Source: Lycium barbarum (lineage: Eukaryota; Streptophyta; Magnoliopsida; Solanales; Solanaceae). From it: 64,000 nucleotides of DNA. A program made the translations under genes and the position numbers. Each line of letters begins with the position of its first letter. The stretch's first letter is position 1. This document shows, piece after piece, positions 55,501 through 63,838 of this stretch. The stretch is from positions 61,318,782 to 61,382,781 of the forward strand of contig NC_083344.1 in the NCBI RefSeq assembly GCF_019175385.1, given 5' to 3'. Below the pieces are notes generated by a model. The model ran no database searches. It was not told where the DNA came from and saw only the letters and a list, made by a program, of their open reading frames with translations.

Positions 55501-58500
55501 TTTGATCCGAATGTTTTCCTGATTTCTTGCCTCCTTTATGGCTCCTAATGTTGAGAAAGTGCTTCTGATTTTTGTCACCGATCTACTGAAAGTGGTATAC
55601 CTGAAGTTTTCACTTACAGATTGTTTGCTCTTACTTTAATTCATGTTGTACCATTTTAATGTTCTGTGGCTTACAAAATGCTACTTACAGATTCCATTTT
55701 GTCTCCTAATGGATGGCCTGGCAAAGTCTGGACATCTTCTTGAAGCAAAATCGGTATTTGATGAGATGATGGGAAAACAGGTGAAAACTGGTATATATCT
55801 TTCATACCATGGACTGGCTATTGGCCATTCTTAAATTTCTAATAAAAAATGTGAGAGGTAGTAGTGAAATGAATGAATATGTGTTCTTTAGCTCTTCAAT
55901 CATTCAATGTTTCTCAGATCAGATCGGAATATACTTGGTGCCTTTTGCTTCATGTGTCTATTCAGCCAAGATATACTTTTGCTGGTTTGAGCACATTATT
56001 TTCATACTCCTTGATATGTTGAAGCTGGTCTAATTACTTTGCGATATTTCATGTGCTGCGGCTGCACGGATTCTCTATGCTTTCAAACAATGGGTGTCTA
56101 CTAGTGCTGCTTCTTCTTCTTAATTTGCCTTTACTATCAGTAGGTAGTAGTACATAGTTTTCTCTCTTCACAGTGGTAGGGCAGATTCTAGTCTGGAGCA
56201 TCTATCTGTTCCCTTACCAGTATTATTACTATTATGCTAGCATCATCTTATGCTTCAATTTTATTATCACTGTTGTTTCTTTTACTCTGGTTATCTTTAA
56301 TATTTGTACAGTCAATACTTTTCTTCCTTTTGCTCTTGCATTTCTTTCAAACCATTTTCTGAAAAACGATTTTCTTGAGCCGAGGATCTATTGGAAACAA
56401 CCTCTCTACCCCACAAAGGTAGGAGTAAGGACTGCGTACATCCACCCTCCCCAGACCTCACTTTTGGGAATATATTGGTTATGGTGTTGTATCAATTTAG
56501 TTTTTCCAAGGGATGGTTGTAAGTTGTAACCTAAGATTACCAACTTGATGTGGTCTTCCTTTCCTTGTTGCCTCACTATATTTGAGGGGTTCCTGCGCAT
56601 GGCGTAGAGTTTTATGCTCCGTGTTATTTTGCTTGTAATATATATTAATTTGATTTGTTCTTTTGGTTTATATGATCAGATGGCTATTCCTATAGCATTA
56701 TGATTTCAGCATTCTGCCGCAGTGGGCTTCTCGAAGATGCAAAGAAATTAGCTTTTGAATTTGAAGAAAAATATGACAAATATGATATAGTTATCTTGAA
56801 TGCGATGCTCTCTGCCTACTGCAGAGCAGGAGAAATGGAGAATGTAATGAGCATGATGAAGAAGATGGATGACTCTGCAATTAGTCCTGATTGGAATACC
56901 TTTAATATTCTTATAAGATATTTCTCCAAGGAGAAACTATATATGCTTGCCTATCGTACCATGGAGGACATGCATAGAAAAGGTCTCCAGCCAGAGGAGG
57001 TAAGCAGAAGTTAAGAACTCTCACTATTTTTTGATCAATAAAAGAAATGAAAGTGGCACTAGTAGCAGGGTTAACTGTTATTTGTCTTCTGTGCACGGTT
57101 TAACATTCTAGAGACCCCAGACCAGCATTCTCACCAGATTAAGATAACCTCCTAAACTACTGTGTGTTACCTGGGTTTGTGGCCCAGTATTTTAGAAAGC
57201 AATATGCTCAGCTCAGATGCTTGCTTGTGTGGGTTGATGTGAGTCAAAAGTGAACACATATGGGGTTGCTCAATGAGACATCAAATCATAGAATGAACTA
57301 AAATGCAGTACATCAGGGTTAGGTAACCATCAAGCAGACGCAATAGTTGTGACAGAGTAACCTGTAGTAGCTTGAATTGGAATAAATTTGATTATGCACT
57401 CCACAGAGAATACATGGCATCAAAAGTTCTTTTGTTTTTATGGTTGCTGTTACTTAAAAGTGAACGCATACGGGGTTGCTCAATGAGATATCTAATTATA
57501 GAAATGAACTAAACTGCAACGCGTCAGGGTTACGTCAATCATCCAGCAGGAAAAATAGTAGCGGCGGAGTAACCAATAGTAGCTTGAATTGGAATAGATT
57601 TTGTTACGCACTCTGCAAAGAATACATGGCATCAGAAGTTCTTTTTGTGTCTTGTTTTTTTTTTTTTTTAATAGCAACAGTCTCAAGTCCTCTATTTTGG
57701 TGACCCAGAATTGCTGACGTTCCGCCTTTGTTTTTGTTAGGTGTTCCCCTTTATTCTGCACTACTGCACAACTAACATAAAATCGCTGGATAGCGGGTAG
57801 AATTATTTGTCTTTTTTCCCGTTTGAATAGAAAAATTGAGTTCCTATTTCTCCTTTTAAAGTATTCTTTCTTCTTCTACCTTGGAAAAGCTAAAAAAGTT
57901 CAGGTTGCTCTGTTATTTATATTCCCGACCCCATTTGTGCTTTAAGTTTCACGTTAGCTTTCTCACGGCATTGTTGAATCTATGATGATGCCTGAAAAAT
58001 TTGCATGGGGTGGTAGTTGTTACACTATACATTGTTGATTATATTGAAAAAGATGAAGTAAATGTTGTCCATAGTTCTCACTCTTTGTCTAATTTCTTCC
58101 TTTTTCAGGGACTTTGTTCCTCTTTAATTTATCATCTTGGTAAGACAGGTGCATATTCAGAAGCATTTTCTGTATACAACATGTTGAGATATAGCAAAAG
58201 AACCATATCCAAAGTCCTTCATGAGAATATTTTGCACATTTTGATTGCTGGGCGCCTCCTCAAAGATGCTTATGTGGTAGTCAAGGTACTCCATACCTTC
58301 TTTTCCTTGCAATTTTCAATGTGTTTTGCTGTTTCTTATGAAAAATCCTAATCTAATCACTAGCTATACAGGACAATGCAGGATTCATCTCCCAACCGGC
58401 TATCAAAAAATTTGCTGTCAACTTCTTGAGATCTGGCAATGTAAACCTAATCAATGATGTGATGAAGGCCATGCACAGCTCTGGCCACAAGATTGATCAG
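37356..58500 (+). CDS. EMB3103: pentatricopeptide repeat (PPR) gene, 9 exons visible, 3' end missing
   Basis: Nine exons join in frame with GT-AG introns to 574 codons. The protein starts with a Ser/Phe-rich, acid-poor stretch that looks like a plastid transit peptide (residues 1 to about 55), then has P-class PPR repeats (for example residues about 185-330, [36 protein letters not shown]). I see no E or DYW C-terminal motif. From memory, order and spacing match Arabidopsis At1g10910 (EMB3103), which is about 90 residues longer, so one or more last exons lie to the right. PPR proteins bind organelle RNA one repeat per base. No frameshift or stop is present, so the gene looks functional although its introns carry many transposons. 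The symbol is given by resemblance only. Confidence 0.88.
37724..37808 (+). CDS. EMB3103: PPR gene exon 2
   Basis: Acceptor TTTTAAG|GC, donor CACCAG|GTTCT. It encodes [15 protein letters not shown], the region before the first repeat. Confidence 0.85.
39665..39685 (+). repeat. poly-C run (21 C)
   Basis: An uninterrupted C homopolymer of 21 bases in intron 2; its length may be a sequencing or assembly estimate. Confidence 0.9.
40224..41160 (-). mobile_element. Copia-like remnant with two short LTRs
   Basis: Two related LTR-like stretches (about 40224-40640 and 40957-41160) share TATAACACAAAAGAAA, CTACACAAT and AATACACAAT blocks. A minus-strand PBS (TGGTATCAGAGC at 40956-40945) abuts the right one. 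Only about 300 bp of internal sequence remains, so it is a deletion derivative or TRIM-like. Confidence 0.6.
40318..40438. mobile_element. 121-bp hAT-type MITE, copy 1
   Basis: Ends CTATGTTGCTCGG and CCGAGTAACATAG, flanked by perfect 8-bp atatgaat (40310-40317 and 40439-40446). The interior is itself a near palindrome around GTCGGATCC. An 8-bp TSD fits hAT elements. Confidence 0.9.
41296..41559 (+). CDS. EMB3103: PPR gene exon 3
   Basis: Acceptor TTACCAG|GTG, donor AGCACG|GTATGC; 88 codons with the first repeats ([31 protein letters not shown]). Confidence 0.88.
41686..41979. mobile_element. MITE in PPR intron 3
   Basis: Ends GGTTTGGCCATGA and its complement in TTCATGGCCAAATGCC, with an AT-rich inside. 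The ends match a common Solanaceae MITE type; the TSD is not clear. Confidence 0.6.
42017..42319 (+). CDS. EMB3103: PPR gene exon 4
   Basis: Acceptor TGTCTTAG|CTTC, donor AATAAG|GTTTGT; 101 codons, three repeats, including [17 protein letters not shown] and [17 protein letters not shown]. The ATG at 42083 is internal, not a start. Confidence 0.88.
42590..42765 (-). mobile_element. tRNA-derived SINE (SolS-like), intron 4, minus
   Basis: On the minus strand it reads GAGATGGTCACACACTTCAA, a degenerate A box, and then a pol III B box GAGTTCAAGTCTC. The homologous plus-strand copy is at 43195. Confidence 0.65.
43195..43400 (+). mobile_element. tRNA-derived SINE (SolS-like), intron 4, plus
   Basis: A-box-like TGGTATCAGAATAGG (43249-43263) and B-box-like GGGATCTAGTCTCG (about 43273). 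A partial repeat of the SINE head (AAGCTTTTAGATGAGATGG) follows near 43405. Confidence 0.7.
43545..44431 (-). pseudogene. RTE-type LINE reverse transcriptase fragment
   Basis: Minus-strand frames give LINE reverse transcriptase motifs: a thumb-proximal [16 protein letters not shown], then [11 protein letters not shown] and [20 protein letters not shown], and upstream [15 protein letters not shown]. Frameshifts and stops separate them. The left part matches the LINE at 53960-54560. It lies in PPR intron 4. Confidence 0.85.
44861..44965 (+). CDS. EMB3103: PPR gene exon 5
   Basis: Acceptor GTGTTTCAG|GTA, donor GATGAG|GTACAT; 35 codons, [21 protein letters not shown], one repeat. Confidence 0.88.
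45336..46372 (-). mobile_element. LTR-like remnant in intron 5
   Basis: It starts (plus strand) with TGTCACAACCCAACC, the usual reverse of a gypsy LTR end. An AATGCTGCC box lies near 46355 (minus). The 5' end of this LTR is not found. Two copies of GCAGATTTTAAGAAAT occur near 46312-46347. Confidence 0.5.
46373..47200 (-). mobile_element. second LTR-like remnant in intron 5
   Basis: It starts TGTCACGCCCCAAAACTGG. The right end is not defined and gives way to L1 LINE sequence at about 47205. No TSD is seen. Confidence 0.45.
47205..47407 (+). pseudogene. L1-type LINE ORF2 fragment, left part
   Basis: Reads (with shifts) as the region after the LINE reverse transcriptase: [28 protein letters not shown]. 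It ends at the TSD caact (47403-47407) and resumes at 52412. Confidence 0.75.
47464..48870 (-). pseudogene. pol: element K reverse transcriptase and RNase H remains
   Basis: Minus-strand frames 48614-47901 and 47899-47470 carry a gypsy reverse transcriptase ([23 protein letters not shown] catalytic box) and RNase H ([25 protein letters not shown]). A deletion of roughly eleven codons with a frameshift near 47915 separates them. The frame is cut at HPGKANVV by fusion to the LTR stub. [14 protein letters not shown] positions are changed to [11 protein letters not shown], usual for the family. Confidence 0.92.
48880..49985 (-). pseudogene. gag: element K gag remains with internal tandem duplication
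   Basis: The start is [11 protein letters not shown] at 49985, with an acceptor-like TTTCAG four bases upstream. A frameshift follows near 49830, then the gag domain ([36 protein letters not shown]). A 178-bp tandem duplication (about 48941-49295) repeats [12 protein letters not shown] through EKALQKE in another frame. The zinc knuckle is missing. Confidence 0.88.
48941..49295. repeat. 178-bp tandem duplication inside gag of element K
   Basis: Copies begin at 48941 and 49119. The offset of 178 breaks the frame. It affects the same end-of-gag-domain region as the duplication in element A. Confidence 0.88.
50186..50198 (-). other. primer-binding site of element K
   Basis: TTGGTATCAGAGC on the minus strand, just inside the LTR end at 50203. 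Confidence 0.88.
50655..50716 (-). promoter_or_regulatory. three-stem LTR motif, LTR K
   Basis: In LTR orientation: AGTAC/GTACT, GTCCCC/GGGGAC, then CTGCAT/ATGCAG. Confidence 0.7.
51389..51509. mobile_element. 121-bp hAT-type MITE, copy 2
   Basis: The same element as 40318-40438, here inside LTR K, with perfect 8-bp TSD tgtagaac (51381-51388 and 51510-51517). Confidence 0.9.
51911..52057 (-). promoter_or_regulatory. palindrome array in LTR K (GCATCTGCG/CGCAGATGC)
   Basis: Inverted units around GCATCTGCGGCCGCAGAAGG-like cores lie 350-500 bp from the LTR 5' end, the same place as the TATACGG arrays of other families, with a TATA-like box about 25 bp downstream. Confidence 0.68.
52412..53310 (+). 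pseudogene. L1-type LINE ORF2 fragment, right part and 3' end
   Basis: It continues 47205-47407. Broken frames give the zf-RVT region ([20 protein letters not shown], then [19 protein letters not shown] in shifted frames). The 3' end has a LINE-like tail near 53290. Confidence 0.75.
53316..55110 (+). pseudogene. Copia reverse transcriptase/RNase H fragment, split by an RTE LINE
   Basis: 53316-53594 reads [27 protein letters not shown] (Copia reverse transcriptase), and after the insertion [10 protein letters not shown] (YVDD box) and [21 protein letters not shown] deletion then joins the RNase H end ([14 protein letters not shown]). The LTR may start at about 55039. Frameshifts are present. 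Confidence 0.85.
53595..54564 (-). mobile_element. RTE-type LINE, 5'-truncated, 19-bp TSD
   Basis: 970 bp with a (CAA)n tail at the left (3') end and coding remains of the LINE C-terminus (minus strand). Perfect 19-bp TSD ccctcttcataagacatca at 53576-53594 and 54565-54583. Matches the LINE in intron 4. Confidence 0.93.
55124..55332 (+). mobile_element. SINE (TS/SolS-like), 209 bp
   Basis: B-box-like GATCAAATCCC near 55149 and the 3' body GGTGGCAGGTATCCCGTGGA typical of Solanaceae SINEs. 13-bp TSD with two mismatches (55111-55123 and 55333-55345). A 29-bp internal duplication (CCTTGGTGGACAAAGTTACC) at 55204-55261. Confidence 0.8.
55346..55690 (+). other. intron 5 end, nothing recognised
   Basis: AT-rich sequence ending in the acceptor ACTTACAG of exon 6. 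Confidence 0.6.
55691..55790 (+). CDS. EMB3103: PPR gene exon 6
   Basis: [21 protein letters not shown] then [11 protein letters not shown]. The donor is AAACTG|GTATAT rather than the earlier AACAG|GTGAAA, because only this choice keeps the frame into exon 7 (split GAT codon). Confidence 0.87.
55791..56679 (+). other. PPR gene intron 6
   Basis: Mostly unassigned. 56390-56505 resembles an RTE LINE 3' end (ACCTCTCTACCCCACAAAGG then GGACTGCGTACATCC), plus-strand tail. Confidence 0.6.
56680..56999 (+). CDS. EMB3103: PPR gene exon 7
   Basis: Acceptor TGATCAG|AT, donor GAGGAG|GTAAGC; 320 bp. Three repeats: [60 protein letters not shown]. Confidence 0.88.
57000..58108 (+). other. PPR gene intron 7
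   Basis: Contains a tandem duplication (57246-57655) and poly-T runs near 57655-57670; no gene. Confidence 0.7.
57246..57655 (+). repeat. about 212-bp tandem duplication in intron 7
   Basis: 57246-57441 and 57458-57655 align end to end (ACATGGCATCA-AAGTTCTTTT, GGGTTGCTCAATGAGA in both) with roughly one change in six. Confidence 0.8.
58109..58285 (+). CDS. EMB3103: PPR gene exon 8
   Basis: Acceptor TTTTTCAG|GGA, donor GTCAAG|GTACTC; 59 codons, [20 protein letters not shown] to LKDAYVVVK. Confidence 0.88.
58372..58500 (+). CDS. EMB3103: PPR gene exon 9 (last visible)
   Basis: Acceptor CTATACAG|GAC, donor GATCAG|GTAATA; 43 codons, [21 protein letters not shown] further exon is expected but none is found before the window end. 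Confidence 0.87.
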
Positions 58501-59409
58501 GTAATAATTAGTTTCAATTCTCCTCTATGATTATTGTACTAGATAAGCATCGTCCTCTAAAATATCAGGGAACTTGGACTTAATTAATGATGTGATGATA
58601 AGGTCATCCAACTTTTCTGGAGAAAACCGACAAGATCGATTAACTGTTTATTTGTTTTAGACTGAGTGCGCCCATTGATATTACCGTACTAAGTTTGGTC
58701 TTCTTTTTTTTTTTTTTTTCTCTTCTGACATTCTAATATGAATCATGGAACATATCTTAGTTGGCATAACCTAAGTTCGTTGGGATAAGAAGGTTGCATA
58801 TGTCTTCTCTCATAAGTTATCGTCATCCGAGGAGGTCACCACACTTTATTTCTAGAAGTGTAGAAACTGAAATAACAGAACCAAATAAAGATGAAATCAA
58901 TTTTGTCTTGAAATGAGAAAAGGATGTATTAAAGCAAACATGTCAATGGGCCATCAGTATGGAGATTGTATTTTTCTATATATGGGAAAATCGTTATAGC
59001 CGAGCATGCTGCAAAGACATGGGAAGTTTAAAAATTAGGGTGAACAACACAAACATGACAAATTTATTTTGGATATGTTTCCTAAATCTACCATAAAATA
59101 TTAATAACCATCTAACATAAGACAGAGAACCAAATAATAACTAGCAAACATAAGACACAGAACATACTCGTCAAATTCAAATATAAATTACTATCAAACA
59201 TAAGACAGAATATACTCGTCAAATTCAGCGATTCCACCTTTGTTAACAACAGATTGAATATGTCAGCATCTCTATATTGATTAAGACAATAAGGGAAGGC
59301 ATTAGAAATACAGGGATTAATTATGAGGGAATCTATGTTTTATCTTATGCAGGGATTATTTATTCAGGGTTTAGTTATTCCACCTTCTATCCTGCATAAT
59401 AATAGGGGG
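58501..59409. other. intron 9 sequence, no exon seen
   Basis: AT-rich with a T run at 58704-58720 and a MITE-like phrase near 59290-59400 (TTATTCCACCTTCTATCCTG) shared with 31605. No reading frame continues the PPR protein. Confidence 0.6.
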
Positions 59410-61062
59410 TGAGAGGGGTACCGGGACTCGCAGAGACGGTAAAAGACTCAGCAGAGATAGAACTAAAATACTAGCAAACGAAAAGTACCTTGGTAGAGAA
59501 TTGAATTACCAGTGCAAAAGTACCTTCGTAGAGATCGCATTGCTCGCGCAAACTTACTTTGGTAGAGATCGAATTGCTTTGCATAAACGTCTTCCTACAA
59601 GGTGGGTGTTGGAGGCTCACAAAGGCGTCCCTCGCCACAAATTGCCGTCGATAGCGAAATTCGGAAAACCCTTGCACTAACAACACAATACAACTACCGA
59701 AATAATTTTACACTGACAACGCAACACAACTACTAAAGTATTTTGCACTCATAATGCAATGCAACTACTAAGATATGTTTCCTCTACTACTATAATAATT
59801 TTTCTCATCTACTAAATTATTTTAAGACTACTCTCAATACTAAACCAGCCATATCCCCCACCATTTGAAGGAAGAAACTATAAGAGACTTAGCTAGAAGA
59901 AGACATCTTTTATTGCACATTTTACAAGAGAGAGAGCTAAATTGGAAATTGGATGTCTTCCAACTACATACAAGGCTCCTATTTATTTTTTTTGATTAAG
60001 CACCGGGTGTCCGGGTCTCTTTGAGCCCCGACTAATCCCGGGGGGGCACAGGCCCTCGGCAAGGAGTTTCCCGCAAGTGCACCACGGGTAATACAAGGCT
60101 CCTATTTATAGGAGTGGAAAAGCTAATACATGTACTACACCTATTTACAACACATAGTACAAGTGTCACATTTAAACAAGAAAGTAAATACAACAAAACA
60201 AAAGTTTTACATTGTAAGCCATTTAAAAGGCTAATAGACAAAGCATAGTGCATGATGATGAACTAGAGAACAAGGGAATAGTAACTTGCATGGCCTTGGG
60301 TTTTGGCAAAGGTTTTGTGATGCAAGTAAAATAAGGAAGATAGAAAGAAGACACAATTTGAATAACAATTGGGCAACAACTAAGGGAAGCTTACCTTAGC
60401 CACCTCCCAAAAGGATCAAAAGGCCCCTATCCTATTCGAACAATCCTCAAGAGAATAGTCATCTCTTGCAAACTGTTAAATCAGGAGTTGTTCAATTTGG
60501 ACTCCACCAAATTAACACTAGTCATTCAAGACTAAAAGGTTTCAATAATATTCAATATTCAAAGATAGGTATCTTTCAAATGAATTACAAGCACCTTTAA
60601 ATAAGGCTCTTAAAATATACTAGTCAAAAGAAATAAATGGAAGTGTAGTCTTGTAGGTGCATAGAAGACTACCAAATGCATACTCCTAGAAGCCTAGAAA
60701 GCTACTACACATTATGAAAGTCAAAATAGCCTTTAATAAGCCTAGAAAACACAAAAAGGGAAGCTTCCTTGTTCACATTAGACCAGCCCCTCATGTTCAC
60801 ACTAGAGCTTGCTAGACTTGTTCTTTCTGTGGGGCAGATATTGGGCTTCAATCCACCTCCTCTCGGGCTTCAATTTGGGTCTCCTCAGCTTGAAAACTTG
60901 GGTCGTCACCATGGTAATTTGGACTGCATCATCCTCCCTTTCTTGGAAGAATTTCGTCCTCGAAATTACAACATTAATATCAACCTCGACCGCAGCATCA
61001 ACCTCAACCTCAACCACATCATTATGGCACACTTGGACATCATGGCTATATGGACTACATCA
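59410..61062 (-). mobile_element. 3' LTR of gypsy-like element M (1.65 kb)
   Basis: In minus orientation it starts TGATGTAGTCC next to the PPT and ends CCCCTCTCA. It has a TATA box CTATAAATAGG (near 60110) and an AATAAA signal near 59915. A SINE interrupts it. The left end was chosen by the TG...CA rule, with no TSD visible because the element runs off the window. Confidence 0.65.
59987..60090 (-). mobile_element. 5'-truncated SINE, 104 bp, with 19-bp TSD
   Basis: A minus-strand SINE tail ending in A7 (T-run at the left). The 19-bp TSD atacaaggctcctatttat lies at 59968-59986 and 60091-60109. The body GGGATTAGTCGGGGCTC and GACACCCGGTG is typical of Solanaceae SINEs. Confidence 0.88.
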
Positions 61063-61077
61063 TTCTCCCCCTCTTGA
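61063..61077 (-). other. polypurine tract of element M
   Basis: On the minus strand CAAGAGGGGGAGAA, preceded by GAGGACAAATTCTTTT, the same context as the PPT of the gag-only element. Confidence 0.75.
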
Positions 61078-61934
61078 AAAGAATTTGTCCTCAAATTTGA
61101 TCCTTGCAAAACATGGACGAGAATTTGTATGTGTAGCTTCCAAGTCTCAATCGGGTAATAATTAAGTAGCAACATGAGTGAATAATCACGATATAAAATA
61201 AGAGTGCTACAAAATTGACCAAAGATAATAGAGATTACCATCATGGATTTAGAAAGCCCAAGAAGAAGGATGAGCCAAGAAAACGTCTTCATGGAGTTTG
61301 CAAGTCGTGGTCACATACCACAATGATGTCCAGGGAGGATCTTTCCAATGGCTCTCCACCTGATTCACCTTAAAATACACCAAAATTCTTTCCAAGGCTA
61401 AGTACAAAACAAGTAGAATAACTCAAGTTCCAATACCGAAGTAATGTACCAGCCCACCCCAAAGTCATCAATTCCAACAAGTTATAAACCTTATGATCAA
61501 TTCCGGGGTCAAAAACAAAAATGGTCAACACATCAAGCTTAGCATATGTCTCACGCATATCAACTAGTAACTCGAATAGTAACAACAAACAAGAGTGACA
61601 ATGATGTATCCAATTACTACAAGAGTACTCCAGAGAAGCATGAATCATGAGGTAAGAATAAGTGCCATCATCGATCTTAGAAACAGCAAAGGGATCAAAC
61701 CATGTGTATGACCAGATTTCTCATACCTCTCTCGTCTTTTCCTTTGAGAAGAAGTCACACAAAAGTCAAATAAGCAATCAAACTTATCAAAAGGAAGAAT
61801 TTAACCTCTTAGATCATGACTACTATCCCAAGATTCAAATGCATTACTTCCACATTTCAAGCTAAGGAACTTGGTATAGCCTATCTCAAGTGAGTGATCC
61901 ATGTAAGGATCACAATAAGTAAAGTAATAGACTA
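61078..61934 (-). other. element M, region between the acidic ORF and the PPT
   Basis: No reverse transcriptase or integrase motif on either strand. Only short broken frames. Confidence 0.6.
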
Positions 61935-63150
61935 GTGAACTAGCACCACCATTCTACTTTCCTTTTCCGCTTCAAGCTTATTCACACCTAGAGATTTCAA
62001 CTCAAATTCTACTCCTAGTGAGAACTTATCCTCAAATTCTTCTTTACTATTAAAGAATTCTGCACTACTTTCCTAATCCTCTTCAAGATCACTTCCTATA
62101 TGTCTAGCAAACTCAAAGTCACACTTTAAGTCCTCAACATCACAAAAGCTCCTAAAACAATCATGACCCTCATCATACGCAAACAAATAGTAATGAAAAG
62201 TGCTACTTAAGGTCACTTCATCATCAGTAAGTTCACTTTCACAATCATGAATACTATTAAGCACAAGATCACGATTTGGACCACACAAAGAAGATTTATT
62301 ACTTAAGCAACTTCCCACACTTTTCTTTCCAAGACAATGTCCTCTATCAAGTGAACTATCCAACAAGGAGTTAATTCCATCCCAAGAAAGAGTATTAAGA
62401 AACTCAAACTCATCATTAAACAAACAAGCATCTCCAAGTAAAAATAGTTTCACAAGAAAGGTCTCAGCCAAGTTCGCATCATCATTGAAGTCCACATGTT
62501 CAAACTCATCATTCAAGTCAATTTCATTATCATGTGCAGATTCAACATTAGAAAGACTCAAAGATGAATTGCTTTCTTCCCTATCAGACATGGGTGGTGT
62601 GCCTAATTCCAAACAATCACATTTATGGCCAACAATTCCATCATATCTAGAATAATCAACTAATAATGGAATATTAATCACACACACAAAAGGTTCAAGA
62701 TTGCTTTCTAAAGACAAGACATTAAAATCAATCAACTTGTTTTCACTCTTTTCAACCACAGAAGTTGTGTCTTTTGCATTAAGACTCTCATCACAAGTGT
62801 CAACACTAGTTTTCATCACATCAAACTCACAAGTACTTTCAGTTTCAGGATCACAACCGAGAACAACTAGTGTATCTCCACAAGATTCATTCAACTTATC
62901 ATCACAAGACAAAGAAGATTTTAAGCTTACACAAGATAATTCCTTACTCATACTCACACAATCAACATGCTCAACATTAGCATCTAAAGCAGTGAGTTTA
63001 GCCGACTTACCTTTAGGCTCTCAAGATTGATCTTTTTTACCTTCAAGTCCCTCTTTTGGACAATTCTGCTCTTCTGGAATTGTTGCATCCTTTTCATGAG
63101 TTTCCATTGTATGAGGCTCATTCTCAAGATTGTTTCCAATGGTACCTACA
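61935..63150 (-). pseudogene. element M: long acidic Ser-rich reading frame of unknown function
   Basis: The clean part is 294 codons (62957-62073). The frame continues in both directions past single stops (near 63020 and 62070) over about 400 codons. It is rich in Asp, Glu, Ser, Leu and Cys (runs such as DDKLNESCGDTLVVLGCD and DGINSLLDSSLDRGHC) and has no domain that I recognise. It lies downstream of a protease-like domain and upstream of the PPT, where reverse transcriptase to integrase would be expected. An acceptor-like TTTGTTTGTAG|GTACC starts the region at about 63147. It may be a captured or diverged linker sequence. Confidence 0.6.
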
Positions 63151-63157
63151 AACAAAT

Positions 63158-63469
63158 TCAAACAACTAGAGGAAAAAGAAACATTGTGAGTGTTAGAGTG
63201 AAGAACTTCATCTCCCTCATTATTTTTCTTTTCTTCTTTCTTTCTCTCATGTTCTTTTCAATTCCATTCTCTTGTTTCTTTTGTGGCAGCCCACTCACTC
63301 CAGTCAACCCAAACTTCCCATTTTGCATGACATTACACTCCCCTATAGGCATAGAAGAGAAATATGCACTATTGGGATTTTCTTTCGGAAGTGGGAATGG
63401 AAAGAAAGGCCATCCTTCCTCGTCCATGACATACCTTATCCAATGTCGTACATTTGGAACGTCGTGTTT
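63158..63469 (-). pseudogene. element M: post-protease linker, frame-shifted
   Basis: The frame MDEEGWPFFPFPLPKEN follows the protease after a stop at about 63470 and shifts again in a Lys/Arg-rich stretch (near 63240) before the region at 63150. Confidence 0.5.
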
Positions 63470-63838
63470 TTAAAACCAGGGCTGTCCAAAGCATAAGTGA
63501 CTTATTTTTAGGGGAAACACATCACATCGGACCGTTTCAAGATAATCTCCATAAGATATTACCACCTTGACCATCCACTTAACTTGATACCCATAATATT
63601 CATATGGATATCTCTTTTTAACCCATGTCAAATTCAACCAATCAGCCGCATAAGGAGAAATGAATGTGGGGTCACACAAATCGTCAAGCTCTAGATCAAA
63701 GCCATTATACCCACAAACATTCATCTTCAATTGAAACCTTGGATTAGGCAATCTCTCTCCTTTTCTTGGAAATAGTGGTCCTCTCCTTTGTGTAAGCCAT
63801 CTAGTTCTTACTTCCGATTGAACGGGCTTAGTTCTCAT
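63470..63838 (-). pseudogene. element M: retropepsin-like domain
   Basis: 123 codons, minus strand. The second half reads VKWMVKVVISYGDYLETVRCDVFPLKISHLCFGQPW, the shape of the C-terminal half of gypsy aspartic proteases (a C/D-V-x-P-x-x-x-H-x-L-x-G-x-P-W pattern). The N-terminal half with FISPYAADWLNL precedes it. No DSG/DTG is seen, so the catalytic residue may be lost or altered. A TAA ends it right after QPWF. An acceptor-like TGTTATGTAG|GTAC lies just upstream at about 63860. Confidence 0.65.

Larger units (their letters stand above)
44966..55690 (+). other. PPR gene intron 5 (10.7 kb), transposon-filled
   Basis: The intron holds, in order: unassigned sequence to 45335, two LTR-like remnants (45336-46372, 46373-47200), an L1 LINE split by gypsy element K, a Copia piece split by an RTE LINE, and a SINE. 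Flanking exons still join in frame. Confidence 0.85.

Noticed and set aside
55781..55790. Exon 6 ending at AACAG|GTGAAA (55780)
   Set aside because: That would break the reading frame into exon 7; the donor ten bases later restores a GAT codon and the known repeat spacing.
61370..61648. 92-codon minus-strand frame as a pol fragment of element M
   Set aside because: No reverse transcriptase, RNase H or integrase motif could be found in it.
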